The notes under the pieces were generated by a model, which ran no database searches, was not told the origin of the DNA, and was given only the letters and a program-made list of their open reading frames with translations. The position numbers and the translations under genes are program-made. From assembly GCA_030765065.1 (NCBI GenBank), contig CM060976.1, positions 59,938,539 to 60,002,538 of the forward strand: DNA of 64,000 bases. Direction: 5' to 3'. Positions 10,934-23,960 of this stretch are shown here, one piece after another. Positions within the stretch are counted from its first letter, which is position 1. Each line of letters starts with the position of its first letter. The stretch is from Deroplatys truncata (taxonomy: Eukaryota > Arthropoda > Insecta > Mantodea > Mantidae).

Positions 10934-11738
10934 GTACATGGTAGGTAGAAAAGGTATTGCATTCCACCCAAAAATTCTATACCGAGATCACCGAACCGTG
11001 TTTCGAGGCCTCTTGAATAAAAACAACTTTTCAAGAAAAGGTACATGTGTGTGCGTCTGTGAACAGCATAACTAAAACATCAAAATTCAGATTAATACCA
11101 AAGTTAAGTACCTTCCAAAGAAGCGAGACGAAGATTTTCAAGACTCCAAACCACCCTTTACATTAACATTTTTCGAAATGTTTTCTTTTCTCCAAAATGT
11201 CTAACGAGTTTTGATTAAAGTGCCATATACTGAGATATTTACAAGAGAAACAAAATGCCTATCTTGAATTTTCTGAGAAAGCCTGTGTAGACTTCATTTG
11301 GAACGAATTTTGTATAATCTTGTTTAACTGGTAAACGTTAAGCAATAGACGAAAACGTACCCTACAAAAAATTTAGATCTCTCTAAAACAACAATTTACT
11401 TCAAATATTTTTTTTATGGAATAAGCCATTTCCGAGATATCCGTTATTATGGTTCCGTTGTTCGTTACTTGGCCATTCCTTTAAAGTACTGTCGAGATTG
11501 CATCGGAAGGGTATGGAATTTTAAGGCTAGCGTATATCGTCCAGTTTTTAAACATTTTACTATCGCTATTCCCTTTGTATCTGTAACGAAATGTGTAATT
11601 TATCTGTTTCTGCAAAGGTTTATTTGGTTTAAAACGAAGCAGAAAAATAAGATCTCATGAGAATAGTTTGTATACCCACTAATAAACGATGGAAGGTTGA
11701 GAAAGTCATGTGAATGTAAAACTTAAGATTTTTTCGAA
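10934..11738 (+). repeat. HINE-like repeat, copy 5
   Basis: Forward copy whose 5' end abuts mariner relic B. It has TTCCACCCAAAAATTC at about 10966, GTGAACAGCATAAC at 11059 and the end GAGAAAGTCATGTGAATG at 11699-11716. Confidence 0.85.
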
Positions 11739-12462
11739 TAGTTTAGTAGCACATACTCTTGTATACGATTTACTGTTATTTTAGCGCTTTATGCATGACG
11801 AAGAATGTAGACATTCACGAATTGAAAGCATATCTCTTCAAGGTTACACTATGTCTAGTTTTGGGGGCTGAAGCCATTGTACGAATAGTCTCTGTAATCG
11901 CTGTAAAACTGTTGTGGTTGAGTGCGCTACACAATTTATTTTTCCATTTCGAATTCATTCTATTGCTAAATAAACATGAAAATCAGCGCCATCTCTTTGT
12001 TTCCTCCGATAGAGCAAACACGATATTCTACAAACTCTAAGAGCATACCAGCTCGCGTTCATTTGGGAGGAAATAATTATCCAAAACTTTAGCATAGACA
12101 TGGAACATTAAATCTCAGGGAGGGAGAGAATTTCATAATGATGTTATCTTGTTTTCTACATTGTACCCGGAAAGGAAGTAAACAACAGCGTGGACCGAAA
12201 ACAACGACTCTTCACTGGCGTCTGTAATGTGCGCAAGCCGAATAAAGGTGATATCTGATTTTTGTTTGAGTGGATCTCAACACAACAGTTTTAGAATATT
12301 TATGAATGTGAAGTGAGGCAAAAAGAGCCACTAGTAGTTCTGGTGGTTATTTATGCAAAAAGCTCAGAAAGCGACACATTCAAAAAGGAAGCTTTCTATA
12401 AAAGCTATACAGATAATTTTTCGGCCACCTTCCCCAAAGGTATCCATGGTTTGTCATTTTTT
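11739..12462. other. Unassigned
   Basis: AT-rich sequence. A short GC-richer patch at 12155-12255 has one open frame of about 38 codons (with the word VPGKEVNN) ending in a stop. No family is recognised and no convincing splice sites were seen. Confidence 0.3.
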
Positions 12463-13423
12463 ACTTTCTCTCCTACGTATAGTAAGTAGGGGAAGTAGGT
12501 ATTGCATTCCACCCAAAAATTCGCTACCAGGATTTCACCCGAAATATATGTTTTGAGGCCTCCTGAATCCAAAAAAAGCATTTTTGTAAACATGTCCGTG
12601 TGTGTGTCTGTGTGTCTGTCTGTGAACAGCATAACTCTGAAACGAACAGTCAGATAAACACCAAACTTGGTATTTAAGTTCAGCATCTTCCAGAGATGGG
12701 ACACGAAGGTTTTCAAGAAAATCCTCCCACCCCAGATTACCCTTTACATGGAACATTTTTCGAAAATTTTAATTTTATCAAAAATTGCTCTAACGATTTT
12801 AACTAAAATATCAAATATTTAAGATACTTTCATGATAAATAAAATGTATATCTTGAATTTTCTGAGAATGTCTCCAAAAGTATTCTTCATTGTGAACGAC
12901 GTTTGCATAATTGGTAAACCATAAGAGATAGACAAAATTTTAATACACAAAAATTGTAGATCGCGTTAAAATACACAATTTATGTCATATACATTTTTTT
13001 GTTTAGTGAACCATTTTCGAGATATTGCTTGTTATTTCTTTAAATTTTTCAATACTTATTTACTCAAATGGGAATTCGTTATTCATTTTTTTGTCTTGGA
13101 TATGTAAAGAGTATTAATCTGTGGCAAAGAGAATGGTGCTGCACATTGCAACCAGCTATTAAGAGATATGTCTATGCTTAAAGGCTACTGTATTTCTATA
13201 TTGCCCTTGCAAATACAAAACAAGGGGAACATAGTAGACCGTAAGCCATAGTAAAATATTTTTAGAACTGGTCACTATGTGTAAAATGTAATTCTCTTTG
13301 CATGTCAAAAGATCATTTCTGCAAATGTTTATCTCGGTTAATATGAAATAGATGGAGAATAAGAGTTTGTAAAAATAGTTTGTACAAGAGTAGAGAAAAC
13401 CATGTGAATGTAACACATCAGAT
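12463..13423 (+). repeat. HINE-like dispersed repeat, copy 6 (reference description)
   Basis: Near full-length copy used to describe the family. Order of blocks: start ACTTTCTCT(C)CTACGTATAG, which can pair CTACT with AGTAG; TTCCACCCAAAAATTC; GATTTCACC; a GTGTGTGTCTGTGTGTCTGTC microsatellite; GTGAACAGCATAACTC; ACCAAACTTGGTATTTA; TTACCCTTTACATGG; AAATGTATATCTTGAATTTT; GAGATAT; then the subterminal inverse repeat GTAGAGAAA, the hairpin ATGTG-AATGTAA-CACAT and the end TCAGATTTTT. No conserved open frame exists across copies. Inverted repeats that are terminal on the left but subterminal on the right, a right-end hairpin, an internal microsatellite and T-rich insertion sites are reported for Helentron-associated elements (HINE/DINE-1). 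The classification is inferred; membership of the repeat family is direct. Confidence 0.85.
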
Positions 13424-13479
13424 TTTTTAAGCCATTTCCTAATAAGAAAACAATATGCAAATTGTAGGTTCGCATTTAA

Positions 13480-13650
13480 AAAAATTAAATTTACCGTAAA
13501 CTGATTATCATAATGTCCTCCAAACAAAACACGATTAATGGCATTTACTTTCCCCCATAATATCAAGCTACTTTTTTTAAAGACTTTTCTTTCCACAACG
13601 CTTAGTTTTGGAGATATTGTACGTCTCGTTTTAAATGGTCCAGTCTGTGC
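13480..13650 (-). repeat. Single copy of a foldback repeat (family G)
   Basis: Inverse copy of the arm seen at 32115-32240. Shared words are GGAGATATTGTA, CAACGCTTAGTTTT, CCCCCATAATATCAA and AAACAAAACACGATTAATGG. Confidence 0.75.
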
Positions 13651-15239
13651 ATTAAAATATCTTCCTTTTGGTTCACTGTCTCAAACAACTTACTTTGGTA
13701 AATGTTTCACATCCGAAGCTTAAATGAATGGTCATTACTCCTTTATTGCTTAGGTTCACTTCTGAGGTACCCTAACCGATGTAGGTAGGAGATTTTCTGA
13801 AACCTTCATAATCATAAACCCAACCATGATTATTGCCCGATTTCTGTTTAGAAATTCTATTGATCTCTTTTTCTATGGTTCCGCCATGATTTTGTGCTGA
13901 AATTTTATCCCAGTTTTGGTATGCTGATATTTTATCCATTTTGACCACCGAATTGATAATACCCAATATAGGTTCCTTACAAGTCCATCGGCATTCTTAT
14001 TCTCTTCAATCTCATGACTGGGTCATTCATATAAGGGTGACCCAGTCAGCTTAAAGTAATAAAAAAACAAGTAAGACACTTTTGATGAATTGCAATGTTT
14101 TGAATATACAGCAAATGGAATCGTTTCACTCCCAAAATCCTGGAATCCACTTAGTTTTGAAGTTATTAAAAACTATATATATATATATATAAAGTATTTA
14201 GTTCTTCCAAGGAATAAGTAATGCAGTAAGATATACCAGGTAAATCACCTACCCCTAGGTTTTCTTAAATATAGGCAAACTATTATGTGGCAGATACGCT
14301 TTAGGCATATCTTAATCGCTGGTTTTTCAGCACATATTTCATATTTAGATAGACGAGGGCTCCACACTTAGTGAAAAGGCGCGTTCAATGGATACAAGTT
14401 ACTCTAGATGGAGTCTATAAATAAATAAAATAGCCCTATTTAATAGAGATAAACCAATTTTCTAACTGATTATATTTAATTTAATGCATTTATACATGTC
14501 ATTGATCATAAAGGATGCTATAAACTTAGCTACAAAAGCATACAAAGGTGTATTTGTCAATTATATACGGAATGACACAGAAAAGAATTACAAATAAAAT
14601 TCAACTCATGCCTAAAATTGCTCTGAAAAGAACTGTTTAAAATCGTCTGTCCAAGAACCAGCCAAAATAATACTTTTAAGGATTTGTCCAATTCAAACGT
14701 TTCAAATGGAAATTTATTGGCAATTTTGGGGATCATGTATACATAAATAATCCTTGTCTTTTCTAATCTGTATCTAGGCAGGTTAAATTTATAGTATCTG
14801 GTGTTGTAGTTATGATCTATTCTGTGATTAGGAACATCCTGAATGTTATCCTTTCCCAGAGTACTACCTCAAGAATGCAAAGTATATCATGCTCATAATT
14901 TTTAATTTCATAAATAGGCGTTTACAATGAGCTTTTGGAGGTACTTTACAAATAGCTCATATTATTTTATAACTAATATTGTATGATATGTGCAGAATTA
15001 TCCCATAACAACTAGCCGTATTTAATATTACTTTGAAAATAAGCGAAACATGAGGATTTAACATAGTCTCTCCGAACTAACTCATAATCAAACTATGCAA
15101 AAGGTATGTGTTTCTAGAAAGACCTTTCTGTACAGTACACTTTGATACTAATCTCTGAAACCTCATAATGAGTGAATTAACTACCATATGGATTCAATAT
15201 CAAAATTACAAATATAAACTGAGAAGCGATAATGCAATG
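13651..15239. other. Unassigned AT-rich sequence
   Basis: Contains an (AT)n tract at about 14174-14191. A GGTGACCCAGTCAG/CTGACTGGGTCA-like short inverted word lies near 14017-14047. Nothing with coding character. Confidence 0.4.
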
Positions 15240-15805
15240 GAATGTGTATCGGAGGGGACTCGTTACCGATTCAAGGAATGCGGATATTGTACCTAATGCT
15301 CCACGAGGGGGCGCACCGGAGGGAGAGAAGAGGTGAGAGGAGACACCGGGCGGCCGAAAGCAGAAGTGACGGCACAGCAATGACAGGGTCCCTACAGTTT
15401 CCAGATATAGACGCTCCGGCAGTCAGATAGGCAGGCCAGGTACCCCGCCCCATACAGAGGGTCTAATGCCTCCCACGGGGCGATTCTTATATCTGGCAAC
15501 CAGCCGAAGGCCGAGGGAAGTCCACAGAAAGCATCGTTTTTCCCTGCTGCACCGAAACACCATCGCCGATATTCCCAGTCCTTAAATAGACCAAACTGTG
15601 TGAAGGATGTATTAAGTGATTAATGGCATGAAATGGGACAGAAAATTCTGGGGATGAAAGAAACCACTCAGCCTGACGACCCGGGACAACCCCGAAAAAA
15701 ACCATGGATCAGAGTGGGCGATCACTGGGAATCGATCTCAAGACCTCCCGAATGCGTACCACAAACGTTACCGCCTGAGCCAACCCGCTCGGTGAGAAGC
15801 GGTAA
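15240..15805 (-). mobile_element. tRNA-derived SINE, copy S2
   Basis: Minus-strand SINE with both pol III promoter boxes: an A box TGGCTCAGGCGGTAACG at 15766-15782 and a B-box-like AGATCGATTCCC at 15727-15738. The conserved core CCATGGTTTTTTTCGGGG follows at about 15686-15704 and is also seen in S3 and S4. The GC-rich region 15240-15600 is probably its body. Short open frames here are by-products of the GC content. Confidence 0.7.
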
Positions 15806-16319
15806 ACTAGAGCCAATTAAGTTAACATTAATTATATCTCGTACATACCGTACATATCACCTTATGTCATTTGATAAATAACGTCTAATACAGACTTACA
15901 GTCATGATAAACAGTTGTAACATTCAAGTAAGGTTGCGAAGTGGTAACAAGGCCTCACCGAGTATTACAATAGATTATAACGATTTGAAAGACTGAGTAC
16001 CAAGATACTTAATAGCTGAATTATATGATTGAAAATCATACACCCTTACCCACAATTTTCTTTACTGCTTTGTACGCATCCCACAAAAAGTAAACTACAT
16101 TCGATTTATGATCGTCTGCAAGGGCGTTAATAAGGCGTGTCTTAAGATATTAGCTGGCGCCTCCTTCGCTCTTGGTGCGGGGCGGGAAGAAGGGGGTTAT
16201 AGCTTACCTGTTTTAAGAACATGCGATTCCATGCTTCTTTCTGCTTCAGCTTGGTGACAGCTAGCCAAGCCTTTTTTATTTTCCCCGCGAAGTAAGGAAT
16301 GCTTTTTTTACGTGAATGG

Positions 16320-17130
16320 GTAACCAGCGCGTTGCGGTGTCCGACAAGGGTATAGTATATCGCCCACTTTATTTAATTTATATATTGACGATCTAGTTTT
16401 GAAGTGGAAAGATGGAATACAGTTCGGGATCAAAATATAATTAGACACGCTTTTAAGTACTTTACTATATGCTGATGATCAAATAGTTATACAAGAAACA
16501 GAAGATAATATACAAAGAACAGTATATAGACTAAGCCAAAATGCAATGCATTACAACTTAACTATATCTATAAATAAAACAAATACAATGGCTTTTAAAG
16601 GTAAGAACCTCATTAGATCAAAGATACTAATAAGTGGTAAAACATTAAAACAGGTATCCCACTTCAATTATCTAGGATGTGACATTAGTTTATATTTGAC
16701 AAAGACATCGAGATAAAGTTAATAGGTTTCAAACCATTTGTGGAACGATTACAAGAACTTTAGGGAAAAAACTAGAAAAGAAACACAAACTAAGTTCTAT
16801 AAGATTATGGTACCTACTGTATCATATGGTTCCGAGTCGTGGACAATAACAAAAAGAGAGAGATCACGTATTCAGTCCGCCGAAATGAAATTTTTGAGGT
16901 ATGTAAGAGGATGCACTAGAGCTGACAAAATAAGAAATGAATCCATAAGATCAGATTTGAATAGTGTATTAGTAAACGATAAGATTGATGAAAATAAAGA
17001 AATTGGAAACAACATGTTGATAGAATGCCAAAAAAGTTAATGAATTACCAAACGACAGGGAGGAGAACTTTAGGAAGACCACACAAGAGATGGCTAGAGA
17101 CCGGAACAGGTGATATCACCTAATCCTTGA
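16320..17130 (+). pseudogene. Non-LTR retrotransposon reverse transcriptase, C-terminal relic
   Basis: Plus-strand frames give a VxQGxSISPTLFNLYIDDL block (about 16340), then LLYADDQIVIQE with the YADD catalytic motif (about 16466-16500), NLTISINKTNTMAFKG and HFNYLGCDI. Frames from 16738 give VSYGSESWT and RRSRIQSAEMKFLR-type blocks, the usual C-terminal region after the polymerase domain in LINEs of the RTE/CR1-like endonuclease-RT group found in many insects. Stops and frame changes near 16440 and 16710 break it. The endonuclease domain and the polymerase N-terminus are absent. Confidence 0.85.
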
Positions 17131-17264
17131 AAGGAGAAGAAGTAATGCATTTTATTTGTATAGAATAATGTTGTTTATTTAATGAGTAGTGCGGTATAAC
17201 TGTTCCCGAGTATGAGATTTCCTCACATTCAGATTATGAAATAGCCAGAGTACTATTTTATTTA

Positions 17265-17933
17265 GTCACTCAAGAAAGTATTCGTCTTCATTTAAATAAT
17301 TCCAGGAGCTAAGTTAAAGGACAAAAGTTCTCATTCTTAATATGCAGAAAGAAGAAACAACATCACAGCTCACGTACTCTGGTCTCTTCCATAATTTTCA
17401 TTCTGATAGACTTATGATTCTTGAAAGTTTCACGGATCTTTCAACTTCTTTTATGCGTGGCGCCCACAAAACTATCTTGTATGCGTCTGGCAGAGCAATC
17501 TGCTTTGGTATAACACTCGTATCTGAAATGGCGGCGAACATGGAATTTGATCTGATGGAGGAAAAATTAATGAAGTCGTAAAAACTCGCGTGCTAATGTG
17601 AAAGTTCGCGAAAATTGATAATTTCCTACTTTAATAATTTTCCCCATCAGATTAAACCCCAACCTCACCACAACTTCATCTCTACCAAAAATAAAAAAAA
17701 TGCTGTATGAGATACACACAAAACAACTCTGCAACATCAAACGTAAAAAAGTTCAAAACCCCGTGAAATTCATAAAAACATACAAACTCAACAAAATGAA
17801 AAGTCTGGAAAATCGCCAGAACACGCAAACTGCAACATTCTCCCCTCCATCCACACATTAAAAGTTTTAACCTTCTCTCCATCAATCTGGCTGCTACAAT
17901 TTTCAAAAGTGGAGAAGAATAGCTTGAGTGTCT
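17265..17933. mobile_element. TA-flanked MITE (family T), copy 1
   Basis: Bounded by TA at 17263-17264 and 17934-17935. The left end reads GTCACTCAAGAAAGTATTCG and the right end is a diverged inverse (AGACACTCAAGCTATTCTTC). The ends match the family-T copy at 59634-60282, as do inner words such as ACTATCTTG(T/C)ATGC. Element length is 669 bp with no transposase. Small open frames inside are not supported as genes. Confidence 0.75.
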
Positions 17934-20520
17934 TACTTTACAAAGAGAGGCAATTCCTCAAAATCTCGTAGAAGCAACCGTCTAGCTGAACACATGTCTT
18001 AGTTATGCTGAAAGTATGCAGATGCATTATGAGTTATTAATTCTGTACATAGAGATATGTTAATTTATTCAGTGAGTTAGATGTAAATGCTGTAATAGCT
18101 TCATTTCAATTCAATTTAAAAATTATTTTTATTCGCTAATGTGTTTAACAGTGGGTACACTGGACAGTTTTCTATCGTAAAGTACTGGAAAACGTAATAA
18201 CGGTTGAATGTGCTAAATAATGTCTCAGATAAAATAATTATGTTCCTTATAAAGATGCGTCTCTACGACTTATCTTCAATGATGTAGGGAAAGCTACTTT
18301 CTGACGCCCTTGTAACGCTACATTTTATGAGAAACACACAAGAGCATCCTTCCATTAATTTTGGAATACAAGAATATAAAGAAAGGATAAATATAGGAAT
18401 CTACTTTAAGAAAATGAAAGTTGGTGAAGAAAGAGATAAGCAAACCAGGAAAGTTTAATGGCACGAACCAGAGAAAGTATCCTTAAGGGCCGGAGTCTTG
18501 GCCACTAAGAGGAAACGCCAATTTATATGAAGACCCTAACTGATGTTTGGGGACTAAAATGCTAATATCTGAGAACTGGTTCATATTCAAAAGCATTTCC
18601 AAACAGGATTAACCTCGGGAAGATCGACAAAATCGGTCTCCACCATATTAAAACTTAAAGTTATCTCTCCTCTTTTCTCTCTTGTCACTCCTCTCCTCTT
18701 TTCGCCATTCCTCAACTATACCTACTCATAATTAGTGAATGAGTTGACATAACTAGCAAAGGTATGCTTATTGATCCGATAAACAGCACACGGCGTGATA
18801 GCACCTACAAGGCGACATCACCAGCCAATGAAATGAAGTATGACGTCATGAAGTACCCTAAAAACGATAAGAAATGCGATGTGGCCAGGAAAGCCGTGTT
18901 GATTTCTTCCTGTCTTTCTGTAAATCGGACTGTATTTCGGCATTAAATTATGTATAGGAGAATTTAGGCCGGCTTAGATTTTTAAACCAGCTCGGAAAGT
19001 GATCCATTTAAGCTTGTCCTATAGCACAGAACGCAGTGTACAACATTAATAACCTGATAATAATTACATAGGGTTGGGATATTGAAGACCTATAAATTGC
19101 ATTAAAAATATAAAAAGACCTAAAAATGTTTAAAAAAACCTAATAACTGGAAAAAAACTAAAATTATTACAAACATTAATTTGAAGTTCCTAATTACATA
19201 TTTATACAATGAATAAAATGCCCAGCATTAGGCAACAGTAACTTTACTTCCTCCATTGTTAAGAAGAGAATGCGTGTCACTTTCTCTCAAACTGTGTTAT
19301 TTATGGACCCCTGATATAACATGGTGCATTGTGAGACAATAAACACCAAACACCCATATTTTTTTAAACATAGTTTCACATTTTTGCTTAAAGTATACAA
19401 AATCATGGTGCCATGAAACATATTGTGCGATAAACCTTATAAATAAAATGTTTCTTTCAATCATATTTTTAGAATGTTATTTTAATCCGTTTAATCATTT
19501 GTTGTCTGTTCGAATTGAGAAAAACACTATAATGTAATCCAAAGAAGATGAAGTTGCAAATCCTTTAAAAAGGCTAAAAGAACCAATACGCCAAAAAATA
19601 TAAAAAGTGCAATTAAAAATCCAAAATATTCTGGTCTACAGTGACCCAAAATGAGTATCTATTATGTTGGTCCTCGTCTTTGCACACTCGGAGAGAGATT
19701 TCCGAGCCTAAACTCCTATACTTAGATGATAAAGGTTTAGGTTGAATTGATAAGAAGAATATTTTGATGCAGGGTGATTTAACACAGCTTCCTAGCACTA
19801 ATCCACTCCCTCATTACGCACATGGTCTGCTCCATGACCAGACGTTCTGTATCATCCAACTTTAAGATCAACCAAAGTATCTTTTAACAGTAGAATGCCT
19901 GAATGGGTCCAGTTTGACCCGTAGCACTTTATTCTAAGTGAGCTATCATCAGAACATTGATTTGTTCTGCAAGTACGTCTTCTCTTAAGGGGCGCCTGTT
20001 ATCATAATTTTTCATATTACAAGTTATTACTTCTTTTCAATACAGCTTCCTAGTTACAACTGAGTTGAACAAGAAATGTAATATCTGGTGATAGGGCATT
20101 GCTGCTATAATTTCTAAACACAAGCATTGTAGTTACGATGTAACTGTTTATATAGAATTACTTGTCACTGCTTTGAAAAAAACATATTTAGCTTGTCAAA
20201 TAAGAATAACGCATAGTTTTGCACAAAGGGTACAATAGGCTCTTCCAGGCGTTAAGGTAAATGACGTCGTAAGTCACAACTGAATACCAGGAGACAACTT
20301 TTGTTAGGTATAGTGAGCACATAAAATGAATAAAAGTCACAAGAGTAAGCTGTGTTGAATTAGTTTTGTTCTATCAAAAGTAGATATTCTACTTAGGGAT
20401 CAAATTGACTCCTCCCGGCGTTCTAGTGTAGCTTTTTACAGCTTCTTTGCATTGTTCAACAATTCGTAAATAATCTAGATCAGGCACAAAGACAGATGAA
20501 CTTGCTACAAGAATCTTAGG
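17934..20520. other. Unassigned
   Basis: No gene recognised over about 2.6 kb. At 19080-19165 and 19555-19605 there are A-rich segments with the shared words ATATAAAAAG and (G)CCTAAAA, possibly ends of an old element. A CT-rich tract lies at about 18665-18715. Confidence 0.35.
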
Positions 20521-20522
20521 TA

Positions 20523-20720
20523 GACTGCCTCGTGGTCGTGTGGTCAGCGAGCTGACTTGTCACCCGAAGGTCCCGGGTTCACTACCCTCCATAGAGTCTG
20601 AATTATTCACTACCCTTCTTAGACTCTGAAAGTGTGCATGTGAGGGTGACCGTGCGCATGAAAATAAGTTAAAATAAGAAACGACGAAAACCTACGTTAA
20701 TCTAACCTATAAATTCAAAG
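20523..20720 (+). mobile_element. SINE with tRNA-like head (family different from S1-S4)
   Basis: GCCTCGTGGTCGTGTGGTCAGCG gives an A-box-like half (first 18 bases at about 20527) and GGGTTCACTACCC at 20575-20587 gives a B-box-like half. The spacing suits a tRNA-derived promoter. The body contains two TAGA(G)TCTGAA words and ends in an A/T-rich CTAATCTAACC tail near 20710. The missing folding in the anticodon region argues against a working tRNA gene. Confidence 0.55.
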
Positions 20721-20894
20721 AGTAAAAACACCATCAAATGTTTTAGTCAGAGCCCCGATGAGAGCAGTTAAATGAGGATATGAAATAAACAACAAAAAAT
20801 GTCTGAGGACCAATTAATAACGTGTTACATTTTGAAACGCAGAGGTGAGCGTCTCTAGGCTCAGGCATATAAGTCAAACAAGGCCACAGATTAT

Positions 20895-20924
20895 TCACTC
20901 ACTCTCACTCTCTCTCTCTCTCTC
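20895..20924. repeat. (CT)n microsatellite
   Basis: About 15 CT units with minor interruptions at the left edge (TCACTCACTCTCAC). Confidence 0.9.
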
Positions 20925-21139
20925 CTAGAATTTCGTCGGTACGAAGTGCTACGCTCTTAGCGAAAGATGCACATGTGCGCAAACGGGTGGGAGTGCGTGT
21001 GCAGATAGACACTATCTAAGCTCCTGACTTATTCAAATGGTGGGATTGGAATAATGGGAAAAGCTAGCCGCCCATAAAATATTAAAATTGTTAATAAACT
21101 ACACTGATTAAGGGAAATGCAATATAGTTTTAATTTGCC

Positions 21140-21480
21140 TTACCCACGATAACCCTGAGAACCAAGAGTTAGAAATATTTAGGGAAAAATTAAGAATGGA
21201 AAACGCAACAGTCGTCGACGAGCATCCATAGCCGAGGAACAACACTGCAGCAGATAGCATTAACCCAAAGATCGATGTTTTCCAGATGCAACTGATCGAC
21301 GATTTACCGCTACAGAGTTGTAAATGTGCTAAGTTCACGGTTAAACAGAATAATAAATTGTGAAAGACCGTGGATTTCATCAAGGAAGTAAATTTTGAAA
21401 ATGACCACCCCCTTCATCAATGCACATTTGTGTACGTTGCCGGAGAGACCTTCATGATTTGGGCTTTGCGGTTCTTTTTC
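21140..21480 (+). pseudogene. Possible hAT-type transposase relic
   Basis: One plus-strand frame gives LEIFREKLRMEN, then after a stop IDVFQMQLIDDLPLQ, and further on an FIKEVNFEND/HQCTFVYVAGETFM region. This resembles the order 'xxQMELIDLQxxxxLKxKF ... YPNLxxxAxxMxxLFGSTYxCEQ' at the C-terminus of hAT-derived proteins such as the SCAND3/GTF2IRD2-like group. The match is weak and interrupted by stops. I give it as a candidate only. Confidence 0.35.
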
Positions 21481-21499
21481 TTTGCGGTGGAAAACATGG

Positions 21500-23960
21500 C
21501 AAGTATTCTATTTTGTGCACACTTATAATGTTATAAAATATTATTTATATCATAATATAAAGTTATAGGTCCAAAGAGACAAAACAAAAGGTAATAAAAA
21601 GTCTGAATTTAACCCGAAGGATTTGAACCCGAATTAAAGTGGCACAGTGTTCAAAAAACCATGATAATTCCATTCGGCCAATGTTACCTTGCGAACTGAA
21701 GCTCCTAAGCGAATTAGCAATTGCAGAACTAGACCCCACCTCGAATCTTTACACGCTTTTTGCAGCGTCATACAGTGTTACTGAGCTCGGTTTGGTAGTT
21801 TTAATTCAAACAAATAAACTGCATCTGTTATTAAATTACTGTATGATCTGAAATACGCCATAGTTTGTGAAATAAATTTGACAAGGCTGTACATTGACTA
21901 ACGGCTTAAATCCAATCGGTTACACTGCGCAGATATGCCATTTTGTTTTCAAATGTTTTTATCAACCGATGCATGTGATAAATTGTTCCTTCAGGGGCGT
22001 TTTCAAAGGGGTGCATGGATGTATGCTAAAGAATAAAAGTTTGTAAAATTGGCTGAATTTGCTACTGCAGCTGTCAGTGTCAGGGTGGGATATTTTTTGC
22101 ATCGTCATACATAACGATTGCATTCTGTCCGGTAAAACACTTATGCACTGAGTTATGTATCCCTTCTCTATAAAGTGTTATGCAAATCAGCCATTAGAAG
22201 GCATTCAAGAAAGGCGTAAGTCACATATATCGCTTAGCACGTTGCATAAATTCAAAAATAAATAGGCGCAGCTGACTCACCTGGTATAATGGTTGCTATG
22301 CTCCTATGACATCACCTTACTTAACTTCCAAGAATCATTCAACCAAGTAGGTAATTTTTTGGGCCTTATTTATTAAAATATTAGCATCTGTTAACGTATT
22401 TTTTAAATCAAATTAAAAAAAAAAACATGTAGTACTTGTTATGCTAATAACAATCATCACGCCCTTATCACACAACAAAAATTATTAATAACAGCATATA
22501 TTTATCACCGGAAACAATTCCTGACTATGCCACCTTAATTATTCGGTAGATTTCAGGTAGAATGCTTGGTTTATTGCATACTATAGTATAACAACTTAGT
22601 AAAGTTCCTCGGTTTACGAACTGCGCGAGTATTCATGAGGGACAAATCGCCCTTCACTCTGCTTGTCTTTTGCCTTTAGCTACTGAGCTATCCAATGAGG
22701 TGTCTTAAATAGGAAATGGGCTGATACTGGGAAACAAGTGTCACGTCACTGTTGTAAACACAGCAATTTTAAGCGTAGAGAAATTTAATAGGATCTTGTT
22801 TACATCGTGATAACTCAAACTAAAATCCTTATTCCAATTCTGTAAGAGGTATGTTAAAGAGCACGCTTTCGAGATAATGATGATGATGATGTGTGATTGG
22901 TCTGCTGTAAAAAAGTTAAGTCATTAGTTTTCTTTGTAAAACTTCAACTGAAATAATTTGCATTATGAAAATCAATCGCCGAGGAACTTTTTTCCTTTAA
23001 GAAATAAGCGAGGGAGTGAAGTCTATGAAATACCCTAAATTAACTTTTGGAGGATATCCCATGATAAAACCGCAAGTATATGATTAGTAATTAATTTCAT
23101 TTACTAGCACCCGTTCTTTATGAAATTATTGTGCACTGATATAACGAACCTTTATTATGAATCCTTCCCTCTATCCCTTAAAGCCCCGGCTATTCCGGAT
23201 CATACTCGCGAAAACGATGTGGAACATCAGGGAAGTCTGACTTCAACTTCCCACCCGGAAGTTCTCAAGTTCTGGAAATGCTCCATAGCCTATAAATAAT
23301 CTTTGGAGGCAAAATAATCATCGGTCGGAGTGGTTCAATAATGCTTAGGTAATAATATTACAGTAGGTGACATTTTATACCTCTGTTTGGTACCACGGTT
23401 ATCTTAATAAAATAAAAGCTGCATAGCTTTCACATTATTCAGAAACCCTTAACATATACAACGAAATAGAGATGAAACTTGTTAATGAAGATCCGCACTC
23501 CCAGGCCACCAAGTTAACCTCAATGGAAGAGACTCGTATCTGCGACCATCCAGAAAAATAGTATTCTCAGTTGTTAATTTCACTTATTTCTACTGCTAAG
23601 AATTTTTTTCTCTTTATACATGCCCTGCTACTAACTTGATTACAATGCAAGTGCAAAGGAAATAAAGCAAAACTTTGTTATACTAGGGTTATTAAAATAT
23701 TTTGGTAGTGGTATCGCATGCGTATCGTAGCGTTATAGGCAGGTTAAACTCTCTTTTGTTTTGCTTCGTCTTGTTTTCGTAGTCGCTAAATTTTTGGTAT
23801 ATACATTATTGTTTAGAATGAAATTTGTCTTATTTTACATAATTTTCCTACTACATGGTAATGCAAATATTTTCCTTTATAACTCGAATGTATTCTTAGT
23901 CTATTACATAGGATTTGAACTCCTGTGTAGCCTTTTAGTAATTTCTGAAAGAAATTTGGG
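21500..23960. other. Unassigned, with one tRNA-like SINE head
   Basis: On the minus strand at about 22690-22715, GGATAGCTCAGTAGCTAAAG is an A-box-like half of a SINE or tRNA relic; the matching B-box half is degenerate. A B-box-like AGGATTTGAACCC is at 21618-21630. A (GAT)n-like run lies at 22878-22892. No coding region is recognised. Confidence 0.4.

Noticed and set aside
12405..12756. Two minus-strand frames (103 and 73 codons) with HTHTHTDMF-type words; similar ones at 38116-38410 and 42280-42559
   Set aside because: All are translations of the HINE-like 5' region and its microsatellite. The resemblance between them reflects DNA repeat identity; frames are interrupted in other copies.
12463..13423. 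Classical Helitron
   Set aside because: There is no TC start and no CTRR 3' end. The asymmetric subterminal inverted repeats and hairpin fit the Helentron-associated type better.
13159..13596. 145-codon minus-strand frame
   Set aside because: It reads across the 3' part of a HINE-like copy and family G. Comparable frames are not conserved in sister copies.
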